From NCBI GenBank assembly GCA_026261815.1, contig JAMPIT010000269.1, positions 1,923,085 through 1,987,084 on the forward strand: 64,000 nucleotides of DNA. The letters are read 5' to 3'. Made by a program: the position numbers and the translations under genes. The notes below the pieces were generated by a model. That model had not been told where the DNA came from, did no database searches, and saw nothing but the letters and a program-made list of their open reading frames with translations. Numbering within the stretch: position 1 is the first letter of the stretch; each line of letters starts with the position of its first letter. Shown here piece after piece: positions 48,487 through 59,898 of this stretch. The DNA is from Monarcha castaneiventris obscurior. Its lineage: Eukaryota > Chordata > Aves > Passeriformes > Monarchidae.

Positions 48487-49966
48487 ATGCTGCCAAAACA
48501 CAAAGTTTTATTTCTTATCAGTTATCTGCCGTTCAGCTCGAGGTCAAAGCAAAAAAAGAAAGCACCATCACTTTCCCGAAGACTCTTCTTCTCTATTGAG
48601 CCCTTTACACACCTTGAATTTAAGTCAGAGGAGCCAATTAGTGGCAGCTGCTCCGAGGGCTTTGTAAAAGCCTTGTGGTGTTTCGCTCCTCCCTTTTCCC
48701 GGGCATCCCGGGAACGAGAGGCGGGCCCGGCCAGGGGTATATCACGCCTGGCCTTCGGCAAAGCCCCATAGTCCTTCTCTGGGATGCGAAGAGGTGGGAG
48801 CTCTCCTCTCGCTTCAATGGATTTAAGTATTTAAGCTCGTGATTCTGGGCTGTGTGTTGAGGGGCGTTAAGGTGCTTTTGTAATTTCGGTTTTTGTTCTT
48901 GGGATTTTTTTAGGAGCATTGTAACTTCTGCGGCGGGTCTTTGTCCTAGTTCAAAGAATCCTTGTTCGTGAGAATTTTTGTTATACCAGGGAGGGTGTAA
49001 AACATTTTATTCAATGGTTATTTAAGCAGTAGCTAATGGAGTATGCAAAACGCTTCGTAAGGTGGTTGTATATGTCTGGAAAAGGGTATTTGCTTTTTAA
49101 GTTAGTAAAAGCCATTGATAATTTTGTAAAACGGTTTAAAGATGCTAACCCCAGTTTAAAAGACCCTTTACCGACTCCCTATCCCTGTATTCCTATTCAG
49201 AGGAACCCGGGAGATGGATTCTGCCGTAGTGTACAAGTCTCCTCCTATCTCCCTGCCTTCTCCCGTTGTCCTTTGTCCCCTGCCCGGGGGGGTGACGGCC
49301 CCGAGTTGTACCCCAACCCCCTTTCCCGTATCCACTATCCCGGTTTTTGCTGCTTCAGATTTGCTCCAAGATTGCGATGGCAGCATGGTCCGACCGGCAA
49401 TACTAGCTGCTATTTTTAAATTTGAGTTTCCCGAACGCCACGTGGCATGGGGCAGCCACAGTGGCGCGCTTGCCGCCCGCGCTGCCCCTCCTCGTCCCGC
49501 TGCCGCGCGGCCCCCGGTCCATCCCGGCCCCCCCCCCCCCCACCCCCACGTGTCCGTCCGCGTTGCGTCGGGTCCCTCTCCCTTCGTCGGGGGTCCCCTG
49601 CCAGGCGCGGATACTGCCACTCCCTCCTGTATCTTAGACATCCCCCAGCTGCCTCGCAGCAGCTTTAATAAAAGCCGCGAGACCAACGGCAGATCTCTCT
49701 TCCGCCGCGGCAGCTGGGACGCGGCCCCAGCCCCGCCGCTCCCGAGACCTCTGGCACAGCCGGGTTTCTCCCCCATCGCTGCTGCTGCGGCTGTGCCCGC
49801 CTGCCTCCCCCGCCTGCTGCCGCCTGGCTGCTGCTCTTCGCCAAGGCGAGGGCGAGCCCAGAGCAGCTGTGCGGCCAGGCCGAGGCTGGAGCCCTTGCGG
49901 CTGCTGGCTGCGGCTCGCCTCGCTCAGTCACGTGGTGCGAGAGTTAAAAGGACAGTGCGTTCTTAA
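48487..49966 (+). other. Unresolved block, possible retroviral remnant
   Basis: Two plus-strand open frames overlap out of phase: 49036-49419, whose first 55 codons are basic and amphipathic like a retroviral matrix or leader segment, and 49214-49966, proline- and alanine-rich across a GC-rich island (49440-49950). A GGCCAGG...CCTGGCC inverted repeat lies near 48729-48753 and an AATAAA in a GC-rich context near 49668. Neighbouring proviral pieces make an old endogenous retrovirus plausible, but no diagnostic retroviral motif was found, and a CpG-rich promoter fragment is an alternative. Confidence 0.25.
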
Positions 49967-49990
49967 CTGAGTGGACGCCGCTCCCCCCGG

Positions 49991-50600
49991 TGTGGCAGCT
50001 CACGCCCGAAGGATAGGCTGGAAATAAATCCCCATAGACCGATGTCTATAGAGTAGGTATTTGTTTATTGCAGCGCTGGTGGTGAGGGGGATTTCTCCTC
50101 CTAACTCATCCGCCTTTGTCAAGTGCGGTGGTTTATTTATACAGTAAAATTTTGCTTAATGTTGCTATGTCATTACAGCATCATCACATACGCACCGGAA
50201 CTAATTTACATAGCACGATCTCATGGTTATTAGATAATTCTTTGCGCTGCGCATGCACTTCCCCAATTCGGGGGTCTTTATCTCTTTCCTTTTTCTCTAT
50301 TCTGCATATAAGCAACTAGTTAACTATATACGAGCCATTACGTTGTATAAGAAGTTATTCATATTAATTATGTGGCTCTTAAAAGTTATGATTCAGGTTA
50401 TAAGCATCAGGTTATAGGTATAGAAATTATGCTTTAGGTTATAAGCATCAGGTTATAGGTATCAGGTTATACTAATATTCTTCAAGTTATATTGATAAAA
50501 GTAATGATTTGGGTTATATTAATATTAAGGTTACATAGATATCTTATATCTCCAGCTGTGTAAGCACCTTGTTGTTATGACCTGAGTTACATAGACATCA
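49991..50600 (-). mobile_element. 3' LTR of a minus-strand endogenous retrovirus
   Basis: On the minus strand the block begins TGATGTC at 50600, immediately after a polypurine tract (AAAGAAAAGGAGGG at about 50605-50618), and ends ...GCCACA at 49991, giving TG...CA termini. A TATAAATAAA box lies at 50132-50141 and AATAAA at 50064-50069, in the right order for U3-R-U5. U3 carries a 27-bp direct repeat (50395-50421 and 50436-50462). No matching 5' LTR is visible upstream. Confidence 0.7.
50395..50462. repeat. Direct repeat in the LTR U3 region
   Basis: Two copies of a 27-bp AT-rich block starting AGGTTATAAGCATCAGG, 41 bp apart, with a third partial copy. Direct repeats in U3 often act as enhancers; that role is inferred here. 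Confidence 0.75.
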
Positions 50601-50701
50601 AATCCCTCCTTTTCTTTACTCATTTGTGAATTCTTTCACGAGTTATAATGTGGTTTCTGCGTGTATTCTTTGAAAATATGTTCCTCTTTCTATTTTGTGC
50701 C

Positions 50702-51316
50702 TTAACTGATATCTTTTCCAGTCACTATAAGAAGTGGTAGTCCGTTTGCAATAACACAGAAAACATTGAACATGCAGGCACAGAAAATGATTGTTCCTAA
50801 AAGCAAAATTCCCATGAACAATTGTTTTAGCCAATTGAAATTTGGAAGCCAAGACGTGAGCAATTCCCACAAGTGGATTGTCCACGCAGTGTCATTTTTC
50901 GTTACTTCATGGGGTACCTTTGCATGTTGCCAGATTGCGTGTATATCTGTTGCGATTTGCCTTGATTTATCTACGTATATATTTATAATTAATTCAAACC
51001 TTTTTGCAACTTTTTCGGGGTCTTTTCTGTAATTTCTAGCTTCTTCTCTCCAGCTATCCAGATCGCTAGTGGAAAAGGGAACTTTCACTCGCATTGCTTC
51101 TCCCCCAGGGCCTATTACCTCTCTCAGAGGGGCTATCAGAGGCAAAGCTTTTTTCGCTTTACTTCTCGTGCATGCTGTTATTGGAGTCCCTGAACTTGTT
51201 CCCTCTCCGGGATCTTCTGTCTCATCCTCACTACTGCTTGGGCTGGACGGGGGGCGGAGCGGTTGGAGGAGAGTGTGCAGCAGGCCTTGAATAGTGCGGC
51301 TGTAAATCTTGAACAT
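50702..51316 (-). pseudogene. Endogenous retroviral gag-env deletion fusion
   Basis: A 204-codon minus-strand open frame. Codons about 20-70 are acidic and serine-rich, like a gag linker. Codons about 75-111 resemble the start of a capsid domain. From about codon 112 the frame switches to an envelope-like C terminus: an aromatic, tryptophan-containing pre-membrane segment followed by a hydrophobic span at about codons 163-192. The junction near 50980 implies a deletion of the rest of gag, all of pol and most of env, by chance in frame. It ends about 85 bp before the polypurine tract and LTR, as env does. It is a non-functional remnant. Confidence 0.6.
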
Positions 51317-51788
51317 TTATAAAACTGTCTCTTTCGTGCTTATCTGCTAACTTTAAACACTTCTGGCCTATACTGCAGGCAGAACAGCATCTCTGTAGTT
51401 TCTGTTTACAATCTTTTTCTAATGCCAATACAAAAGGATCCTCTGCAGCTACATTTATGCCACCTTCTCTTTGCCATTCAGGTTTATTTCTCAAAGTAAA
51501 AAACGTATTTGCATAAATTACTTCATTCCATTTTTTCTGTCTCTTTAAAAACAACATTAACTGCAACAAGGTATCATAACGCAGTGTTCCATTTATTGAC
51601 CATTTTTCTTCTGACTCTAACTTGTACGGGGGCCACCACTGGTTGCAGTATTTAATTAAATCTGCTTTTCCTACGCTTCCTCCCGGCCCATCTCTTAATT
51701 CAGATGACACCTGGAAGCTGCCAGAGGAAAACTGCATGAGCCCAGCAAACACCATTGCTGCAGACATAACACCAACCAAGAAGAACAA
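51231..51788 (-). pseudogene. Endogenous retroviral gag matrix fragment
   Basis: A 185-codon minus-strand open frame. Codons about 40-110 resemble a gammaretrovirus-like gag matrix domain: a WPPY motif followed by NGT and an amphipathic helix with aromatic residues, then a proline-rich tail. It is out of frame with the downstream capsid-like segment in the 50702-51316 frame, so gag carries a frameshift in the proline-rich linker where both frames overlap (51231-51316). No polymerase or protease motif was seen anywhere nearby. Confidence 0.55.
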
Positions 51789-52689
51789 GGTGCAGTCAAA
51801 AGTTTAAGCATCTGTCGCCTGCAAGCGAAGACGATGCAAATCAGCATCGATGACCACAACAGAAACAGACGCACGCAGTCCCGAGAGCCAGAACTGCAAA
51901 CGAGACTGCGAACGGGTCAGTTGGACACCTGTGGTGTCTCCCCGTATCCTACCCCATTCTGTTACTTCCCAAAGAGTTAATATTCCCTACCACCACCCTC
52001 TGCTAGCCTTTTCCCTAGCTACATGCGGGTAAATAATGGGACAACACACACGATCAATATGATCTAAGTGAAGCCGCTTGTTCAAAAAGCCGCAAGTATT
52101 CTTATACCTTAAGCGACAGTGCTAAAAATAAAGTTATAAGATAAGTTTTCTCACAGTGCCTTCTCCCACACAAAGTTTCACACAGTTTTCTCTATCCTAA
52201 TTAGCGCTCTGAGTCCAGTATCAGAAGGCTACAATAATAATTTCATCTGCCAACCTCCTTTCCAGACACCTGGGAGTTAAGCTCCCTTTCTCACGGATGT
52301 TTTACGAGTGGCCTTGGAAGAGGAATGCAGAGGCCTATTTCTTTCCTAAATGCAGAGGCTTATTTCTCATCTAACAAGTTTGGATTGCTGTCTACCTATT
52401 TACTATATGTCTATATATGTATGTCTACATATAGGACATAGTCTTCCTCCACAGCCACGGGTTTCCATATCCCTGCAACCCTTATGCCATTCCCCTTCCC
52501 CCAAACCTTTGAGAGAGGGGAGAAGGGAAAGGGCCCCCTCCATTTGAAATTGCAAAATTTTAACTCTTTGAATCCCAACAGAAGCAACTGCCAGAGCCTG
52601 CCCCCGCACTCACCGTCATCGTGTCCGGCACCTAACACCTATCACCCTGCTGTCCTCTGAATGCTCCTGGTACCACCAGCAGTGAATGC
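51789..52689. other. Proviral leader remnant and flank
   Basis: AT-rich DNA upstream (on the minus strand) of the gag fragment. A TTCGCTTGCAG splice-acceptor-like site lies near 51815. I see no 5' LTR matching 49991-50600, no primer-binding site I can name, and no gene. Confidence 0.4.
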
Positions 52690-52990
52690 TTGAACTCTGC
52701 CACAACCCAGGAAAAACTGTGCTGCTTCAACCTCGCCTCTGCCGGTGACAGCATCCATTCCAGCATCCAGAAAGAAAATCATCTGAAAGGTTTGAGGACT
52801 TGTTGGGACACTGGGCTTGGGGGTGTTTCTGATTATGTACGTTTGGTTTGTTGGGACATTGAGCTTTTGGTGCTCCTGATCATTTTTGTTGTTCTGTATA
52901 TGTTAAGTTTCTGGGATGTTGGGTTTTGGGATCCCCGGGGGAGGCCTCTTAGTTTAATAAAGAAAGGAGGAGTTGTGGTGGCCGGTGAGC
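52690..52990 (+). pseudogene. Possible env C-terminal remnant of a second provirus
   Basis: A plus-strand open frame with a hydrophobic span at about codons 58-73, then a short basic tail running into a polypurine tract (AAAGAAAGGAGGAG at about 52959-52972) directly before an LTR-like start. The layout of membrane span, short tail, polypurine tract and LTR fits the 3' end of a retroviral env. Sequence-level identity is weak, so this is positional evidence. Confidence 0.35.
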
Positions 52991-53262
52991 ATATATTGTG
53001 CTGGGGTGACCGGAGGGCTCCCCCCGAGGTGCGTGGTTCTTTGGGATGGATTGTCCTGGTTTGAATTTTGTGGTAGTCTGTAAGCCTGGTCACTCCCCCA
53101 GAGCTCTCCTATTGGTCCCCGCTCTCTGGTCTGAGTGAGCCATGCTCTCAGGTTATTTGCCTCTATACCCTCCGACGGTGAAGATGCAATAAAATCCTCC
53201 TGCCGGAGTTGCAAGCAAATACCCTTCCTGCCTCTTTGTCACTGACTGAATACTGATTAACA
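52974..53262 (+). mobile_element. Plus-strand LTR (3' or solo)
   Basis: Starts TGTGGTGGCC right after a polypurine tract and ends GATTAACA, giving TG...CA termini over 289 bp. AATAAA lies at 53188-53193, about 70 bp from the end, and a weak TATA-like CTCTATACC about 25 bp before it. It is opposite in strand to the LTR at 49991-50600 and differs in sequence, so two different insertions are present. Confidence 0.6.
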
Positions 53263-53489
53263 GTATTAAACCGGGAGGGGTTTTCAGAGTCACACAGTGG
53301 GGAAACACTGTCCATTTGGAGCCCCCTAAGGCTTTTTCTCAAGCGCAGCAGATGCATTTATATGTCTTAAAGCATACAAATGCATCCACCAAGGTCACAG
53401 AACCACCATATGACTTTGTCCCTTGCTAACCTGAGTGCCCCTTGAAATAATGGCCACAGCTTTTGACTTGGGACAGAGCCTGAGACTCA

Positions 53490-55642
53490 AGGACCCGGGT
53501 GCACTTAGGAGAGGGCGAGTAGCAAAGGTACTGCGATTTGGCCCACGCGCCACTAAACGTGTGCGTTGATTTCGGTTTTCTTTATCTTAGCTGACTAAGA
53601 GGCTAACCCGGCTACCACGAGACCTTCGAGACGGCCGAGGCAGACTCATTTCGTGTCCAAAGGGGGATTCACGTCGCCGGTCATTCAAAAGATAAGTCAG
53701 GGGTTTGGACTCAGAGATGGGGCGCTAGCGAGGTGGAAATTCCTGGCAGATGTTTAATAATTAGTGCAGGGGTAAGGGATGTTCTCTAAGGGACCTCTCA
53801 GGACAGCTAAAGGCATGTATTCCATTGCAACCGTAGGTGTGCAGCGCAGAGCAGCTCCAGTCTGTGTTGTGTCGTCTAGTGTGTTGTGTTGTCTACCGTG
53901 TCCTTAGGCTCCCTTGAGTCAGATATCACCCTGCTTTTTACTCTCGAGGACCTTATCGCAAGCGTCGGCCGTCATTTCTAGGTTCCGGAGCGTTTGCGCT
54001 TCTCGGCACGTCGTCGATATCGTTCGTTCTCTCGCCGGCGGGCTCGGCCGCGTCTCGGCATCGCGTTTCGGAGGCGTCGGGTCAGACGTCTTTTGAGTCC
54101 TCGTTCCCGGCCGTATTGCCATCCACCCTTTCCGGCTGTGAGTTGTAATGTCCCGAGGCTTATAAGATTGTAAGGATATGGGGAGCATTCTGAACGTAGC
54201 GTTGTCTAGCAGCCGTTTTGATCATCGTGACCGACACTTCTTGTAACGGGTCACTCTGTTACGGTCTTGTCTTCTGCTCTTTAGAGCTTCCTCCGTCCAC
54301 CGTTGCCACGATATCAGTTGTCTCTTTAGGCGTCGTCTTGGTCCTTGCCATCATTCTTCTCCCCGAGAGCGATTTTTTTAGCATCCTTGTGCCACACTGT
54401 TTGTAGCTTAATGTGTTGTTTTAGTGTTTAGCCTGGAGCTGCTCTGCCCTGTGGAATAGACTGGAGGGTAGGTGGAGTAGAAAGAAGACTTTACAGGAAG
54501 CCTTCAGCTTTGCTTAGCCACCCGAGCTACCCCTCAGATAGAGCAACCACGGCTATGTTACAGCATTGTCCTTTGTCCTTATTTTTAGGAAGTAAACCAG
54601 GACAGCAGCAGTCAAGGTCGATGGAGCGAGGCGAGCGGTGACCGACGGACAGAACCGGTCGTTATCGCTCGGGTGCCAGGGTTCGGGACAGCTCTTAGCG
54701 AGCGTTGTCGTTTGTTTTTGAGGGCTTCCGCCGGTATCGTGCCGAGCCCCGTCGCCGACCGGCCGACGGACCCGGCTCGCTGCCCTCGTCGGCTTTGGGG
54801 GTGGGGATACCTAAGAAAGGGCTCCTTGGCCCCATAAAGGCCGAGTCTCGCTTTCGGTCGCAAGGCTGAGGTGCGCCGGGCAGAGCAGTCCCGGTGCGTG
54901 TCACTTGTCCATTGTGCGTTCTGTGTCTTTTGGGCAACTTGTGTTGCAGGTCTTTCGCCTTAGGTCTTCGAGATGCTAATCAGAAACACTGGGTGTTATT
55001 CGTAGCGTCTGTACTTCTGGCGTTCCTCGGCCTGGCGCCAGTACCATCCCTCCGCTGACTCGTGAGCTCGGAGGCGCATCAGAATCTTGTCTCTCTTCAG
55101 AAGCTCCCAATCGGATGTCTTTTCGGGTCTCGTTCTGAGCTGTATTGACAGCTGTGCACCGCGATGATCCATTATAGCGGATTAGGACTTGTAAGAATGC
55201 GAAGAGAGGTCGAGGATTCCGCCTGTACGATTCTCGGGCATCCATCTTTGCGGTTCTTGGAATAAGTCCTTCTGTTAGCATCTTCTTCCTCCAGGGTTCT
55301 TCGAGCCTCGTCGGCTAGCCGTCAGTCTCGCCTAGGTCATCTCATTCCACATTCTCTCGGTGCTCGCGATCGTTCTTCTCGCCGAGAGTTTCCTCTCCTC
55401 GTCACGTCCCCACGTTTGCCACCTCCTGTGTCACGGGTGCCCGCACGGGTTTGGTCCGGAGCTGCTCTGCCCTGCTGGATCCTCTGGCATATGGGTGCAA
55501 TAGGACAAGGCCCGGGGACTTGAAATTTGCAATGCAGGGTGTAGTTTAGCCTCTAGATGGTATTCCTAGATTGACAGGGGGTGGCTGGAGCTGTTAAGTG
55601 TTCTCCTGCGGCAGGTTGACTTTTCTCACGGCTTTCTTTCAG
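53490..55642 (+). repeat. Array unit 0, divergent left edge
   Basis: First recognisable unit. An E3-like remnant lies at about 53500-53530, an E4-like module at 53591-53695 (acceptor TTTATCTTAG, frame ending in TAA at 53693-53695), an E1-like module from 54589 after TATTTTTAG, and an E2-like remnant near 54715-54775 fused directly to downstream unit sequence. It is more diverged than the inner units, as edge units of arrays often are. Confidence 0.65.
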
Positions 55643-56917
55643 ATGCGGACGGATTAAATCCGTGGCGGTACGCCCCGTACCGGGCGAGAGGGTTCCTGCA
55701 GGAAGGTCAGTCGCCGTTTGTCTTCGCGGGGCGAGCGTAAACGGTGGCCACGTGGCGGCATTGTTCTTTGTCTTTGTTTTTTAGGAAGTAAAGCCGGATA
55801 GCAGCAGTCAGGGCTAAGTAAGTGAGGTAAGTGGTGACCGGTGGAAAGAAGAAGTTGTTGCTTGGGTGTCGGGTACCGGTGCAGCTCTAAGCATCCATTG
55901 TCATTCGTCTGTGTCAGGCGGTCCACTGGTATTACGCCGAATCCCCTCGCCGACCGGTCAATGGACCCAGCTCGCCAGCCTCGTGGGCCCTCTGGAAGTA
56001 TTACGGGACTCTGCAAAGAAGCCTTCACCCCGTCCATTAGGAGGTGCTGTCTGGGTAGCCCTCGGCAACGGCTGAGGAGGGAGGGTCTGCTCAAGTCTCA
56101 GCAGTGCCTCATCACCTCATCTCCTCTTAACCCAGGTACACCCCGTGACGACGGCCTCGGAGGGCAGCCGAAGCGTGTGGCCTGAGGAAGCGGGGCCTTC
56201 TCGGGAGACGGTGAGTAGCGGAATTGTCGGGTTCCGGTTGAGACGCCCCCTAAGCTTGTGCCATGATGTTTGCTTAGTTTTCTTTATTGTAGCTGACTAA
56301 GAGAGAACAGCTCGACAACGGCAGGAGCTTCCCGGATGGCGAGGCGGCCTTCTTTTGCGCCTGAGGAGGATTCACGTCCCCGGATGTCCGAGAGATAAGT
56401 CGAGGGGACGAAAGCAGGGTGTGAGGCCGGGACTCGCCGGGAGGGACTTTTGAATCCGCTTTGGAGATGGGCATAGCCAAGAAGGGTCCCCTTAGGTCCC
56501 ATAAAGGGCAAGTCTAACTTTGGATCGCAAGGCCGAGGCGTGCAGGGCACAACAGTCCCGGTGCATGTTGCGTCACTTGTGTATTGGGTATTCGGTGTTT
56601 CTTGGGCATCTTGTGTCTTCTGCTTTAGCCCTTAGATGTGCTTGCAGTCATTCTTCTTGCCAGGAGTTTTGTCTCGGTGTTGCATCCCCTCATTTCTAGT
56701 CTCCCGTGTCACGGGTGCCTGCACGGGTTTTCCCCGGAGCTGCTCTGCCCTGCTGCGTACTCCGGCCTCTAGGTATAATAGGACAAGGCCTGGGGACTTG
56801 AAATTTGTAGTGTAGGTTGTAGTGTGGCCTCTAGATGGTATTCCTAGATTGACAGGGGATGGCTGGAGCTGTAAGTTCTCCTGCAGCACGTTGACTTTTG
56901 TCATGACTTTCTTTCAG
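55643..56917 (+). repeat. Array unit 1 (1.28-kb class)
   Basis: E5 module from 55643, with an open frame 55645-55740 ending GCG-TAA. E1 55785-55826 with donor GTAAGTGG. E2 from 55918 after GTGTCAG. E3 56136-56210 with donor GTGAGT. E4 from 56293 after TTTATTGTAG, with a frame ending in TAA at 56396-56398. The E1 frame has an internal stop in this unit. Confidence 0.75.
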
Positions 56918-58616
56918 GCGCGGACGGATTAAATCCGTGGCAGTACGCCCCATGCCGGGTGAGTGGCATCCTGCAGGAATGTCAGTGGCCGTTTGTGTTT
57001 GCGGGGCGAGCGTAAATGGTGGCTAAGCGACGGCATTGTTCTTTGTCTTTGTTTTTAGGCGGAAAGCCGGATAGCAGCAGTCAAGGTGAAGCGAGCGAGG
57101 TAAGTGGCGACCGGTGGAAACAACCGATTTTTATTTCTTGGGTTCCAAGTTCTGGTACAGCTCTAAGCATCCATTGTCATTTGTGTGTTTTAGGCGGTCC
57201 ACTTGTATTACGCCGAAGCCGACCCGCCGACGGACCCGGCTCACCGCGCTCCCTAGTCCTCCGGATGGGTTACGGGACACTGCGACGAAGCCTTTACCTT
57301 TTCCATTTGAAGGTGCTTTCTGGGTGGCCTTCGGCAACGGCCGCGGAGTTAAGGCGAGTCGGGGAGGCGGGGAGCAAGAGCGAGGGTCGGCTCGAGTTTC
57401 TGCAGGGCCGCATCACCTTGTCCCCTGTTAACCCGGGTCATACCCGATGACGACGGCGTCAGCCTTGGAGCACAGCCGAAGCACGAGGACCGAGGCCTCC
57501 TTAGGAGACGGTGAGTAGGGGAATTGTCGGGTTTTGGCTGACGTGCCACTAAGTTCACGCCTTGACGTTTGGTTGGTTTTCTTTACTGTAGTGGGCTAAG
57601 AGAGAACAGCCCGGTGACAGCAGGAGTTTCCTGGATGGCGAGGCGGCCTTCTTTTGCCCCCGAGGCGGATTCACATCCCCACTCATCTGAGAGATAGATA
57701 AGTTGAGGGCTACGACCCACAGAGGGGACGCGAGAGGGGTGTCGAGGGAAGGAATTCTGCGTCAGCTTTGGAGGTGGGGATACCTAAGAAAGGGCTCCTT
57801 AGGGCCCCATAAAGGCCGAGTCTCGCTTTCGGTCGCAAGGCTGAGGTGCGCCGGGCAGAGCAGTCCCGGTGCACGTCACTTGTCCATTGTGCGTTCTGTG
57901 TCTTTTGGGCAACTTGTGTTGCAGGTCTTTTGCCTTAGGTCTTCAAGATGCTTATCAGAATCCCTGGGTGTTATTTGTAGCGTCTGTACTTCTGGCGTTC
58001 CTCGGCCTGGCGCCAGTACCATCCCTCCGCTGATTCGTGAGCTCAGAGGCGCATCAGAATCTTGTCTCTCTTCTGAAGCTCCCAATCAGATGTCTTTTCA
58101 GGTCTCGTTCTGAGCTGTATTGACAGCTGTGCACCGTGATGATCCATTATAGCGGATTAGGACTTGTAAGAATGCGAAGAGAGGTCGAGGATTCCGCCTG
58201 TACGATTCTCGGGCATCCATCTTTGCGGTTCTTGGAACAAGCCCTTCTGTTAGCATCTTCTTCCTCCAGGGTTCTTCGAGCCTCATCGGCTAGCCGTCAA
58301 GTCTCGCCTAGGTCATCTCGTTCCACATTCTCTCGGTCCTCGCGATCGTTCTTCTCGCCGAGAGTTTCCTCTCCTCGTCACGTTCCCTCGTTTGTCACCT
58401 CCTGTGTCACGGGTGCCCGCACGGGTTTGGTCCGGAGCTGCTCTGCCCTGCTGCATCCTCTGGCATATGGGTGTAATAGGACAAGGCCCGAGGACTTGAA
58501 ATTTGTGATGTAGTTAGTAGTTTGGCTTCTAGATGGTATTCCTAGATTGACCGGGGATGGCTGGAGCTGTTAAGTTCTCCTGCAGCACTTTGACTTTTCT
58601 CGTGGCTTTCTTTCAG
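56918..58616 (+). repeat. Array unit 2 (1.70-kb class)
   Basis: E5 open frame 56920-57015. E1 57059-57099, reading KPDSSSQGEASE without a stop, donor GTAAGTGG. E2 from 57194, with one frame change against units 1 and 3. E3 donor at 57511. E4 from 57592, frame ending TAG at 57695-57697. The extra block of the long class lies at about 57960-58380. Confidence 0.75.
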
Positions 58617-59898
58617 ACGCAGATGGATTAAATCCGTGGCAGTACGCCCCGTACCGGGCGAGAGGGTTCCTGCAGGAAGGTCGGTCACCGTTTGTCTTTG
58701 CGGGGCGAGCGTAAGCGGTGGCTACGTGGCGGCATTGTTCTTTGTCTTTGTTTTTAGGAAGTAAAGCCGGATAGCAGCGGTCAAGGCTGAATAAGTGAGG
58801 TAAGCGGTGACCGGTGGAAAGAAGAAGTTGTTGCTTGGGTGTCGGGTACCGGTGCTGCTCTAAGCATCCATTGTCATTCGTCTGTGTCAGGCGGTCCACT
58901 TGTATTACGCCGAACCCCCTCGCCGACCGGTCAATGGACCCAGCTCACCGGCCTCGTGAGCCCTCTGGAAGTATTACGGGACTCTGCAAAGAAGCCTTCA
59001 CCCTTTCCATTAGAAGGTGCTGTCTGGGTCGCCCTTGGCAACGGCTGAGGAAGGAGGGTCTGCTCAAGTCTCAGCAGTGCCTCATCACCTCATCTCCTCT
59101 TAACCCAGGTATACCCCGTGACGACGGCGTCGGCCTCGGAGGGCGGCCGAAGCGTGTGGCCCGAGGAAGCGGGGCCTTCTCGGGAGACAGCGAGTAGCGG
59201 AATTGTCGGGTTCTGGTTGAGACGCCCCCTAAGTTTGTGCCGTGATGTTTACTTAAGTTTTCCTTACTGTAGCTTACTAAGGGAGAACGGCCCGACAACG
59301 GCAGGAGCTTCCCGGATGGCGAGGCGGCCTTCTTTTGCGCCTGAGGAGGATTCACCTCCCCGGATGTCCGAGAGATAAGTTGAGGGGATGTAAGCAGGGT
59401 GTGAGGCCGGGACTTGCCGGGAGGGAATTTTGAGTCAGCTTTGGAGATGGGCATAGCCAAGAAGGGTCCCCTTAGGTCCCATAAATGGCAAGTCTAACTT
59501 TGGATCGCGAGGCCGAGGCGTGCAGGGCGCAGCAGTCCCGGTGCACGTTGCGTCACTTGCGTGTTGTGTATTCGGTGTTTCTTGGGCCTCTTGTGTCTTC
59601 TGCCTTAGCCTTTAGATGTGCTTGCAGTCATTCTTCTTGCCAGGAGTTTTGTCTCGGTGTTGCATCCCCCTCATTTCTAGTCTCCCGTGTCACGGGTGCC
59701 TGCACGTGTTTTCCCCGGAGCTGCTCTGCCCTGCTGCGTACTCCGGCCTCTAGGTATAATAGGACAAGGCTCGGGGACTTGAAATTTGTAGTGTAGGTTG
59801 TAGTGTGGCCTCTAGATGGTATTCCTAGATTGACAGGGGATGGCTGGAGCTGTAAGTTCTCCTGCAGCACGTTGACTTTTGTCATGACTTTCTTTCAG
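58617..59898 (+). repeat. Array unit 3 (1.28-kb class)
   Basis: E5 open frame 58619-58714. E1 58758-58799, donor GTAAGCGG, with an internal stop. E2 from 58891. E3 from 59109; its donor has changed from GTGAG to GCGAG. E4 from 59273, frame ending TAA at 59376-59378. Very similar to unit 1, consistent with duplication of a larger two-unit block. Confidence 0.75.

Noticed and set aside
50702..51788. Intact gag gene of a functional provirus
   Set aside because: The matrix-like and capsid-like parts are in different frames, the capsid stops early, pol is absent and no 5' LTR is seen.
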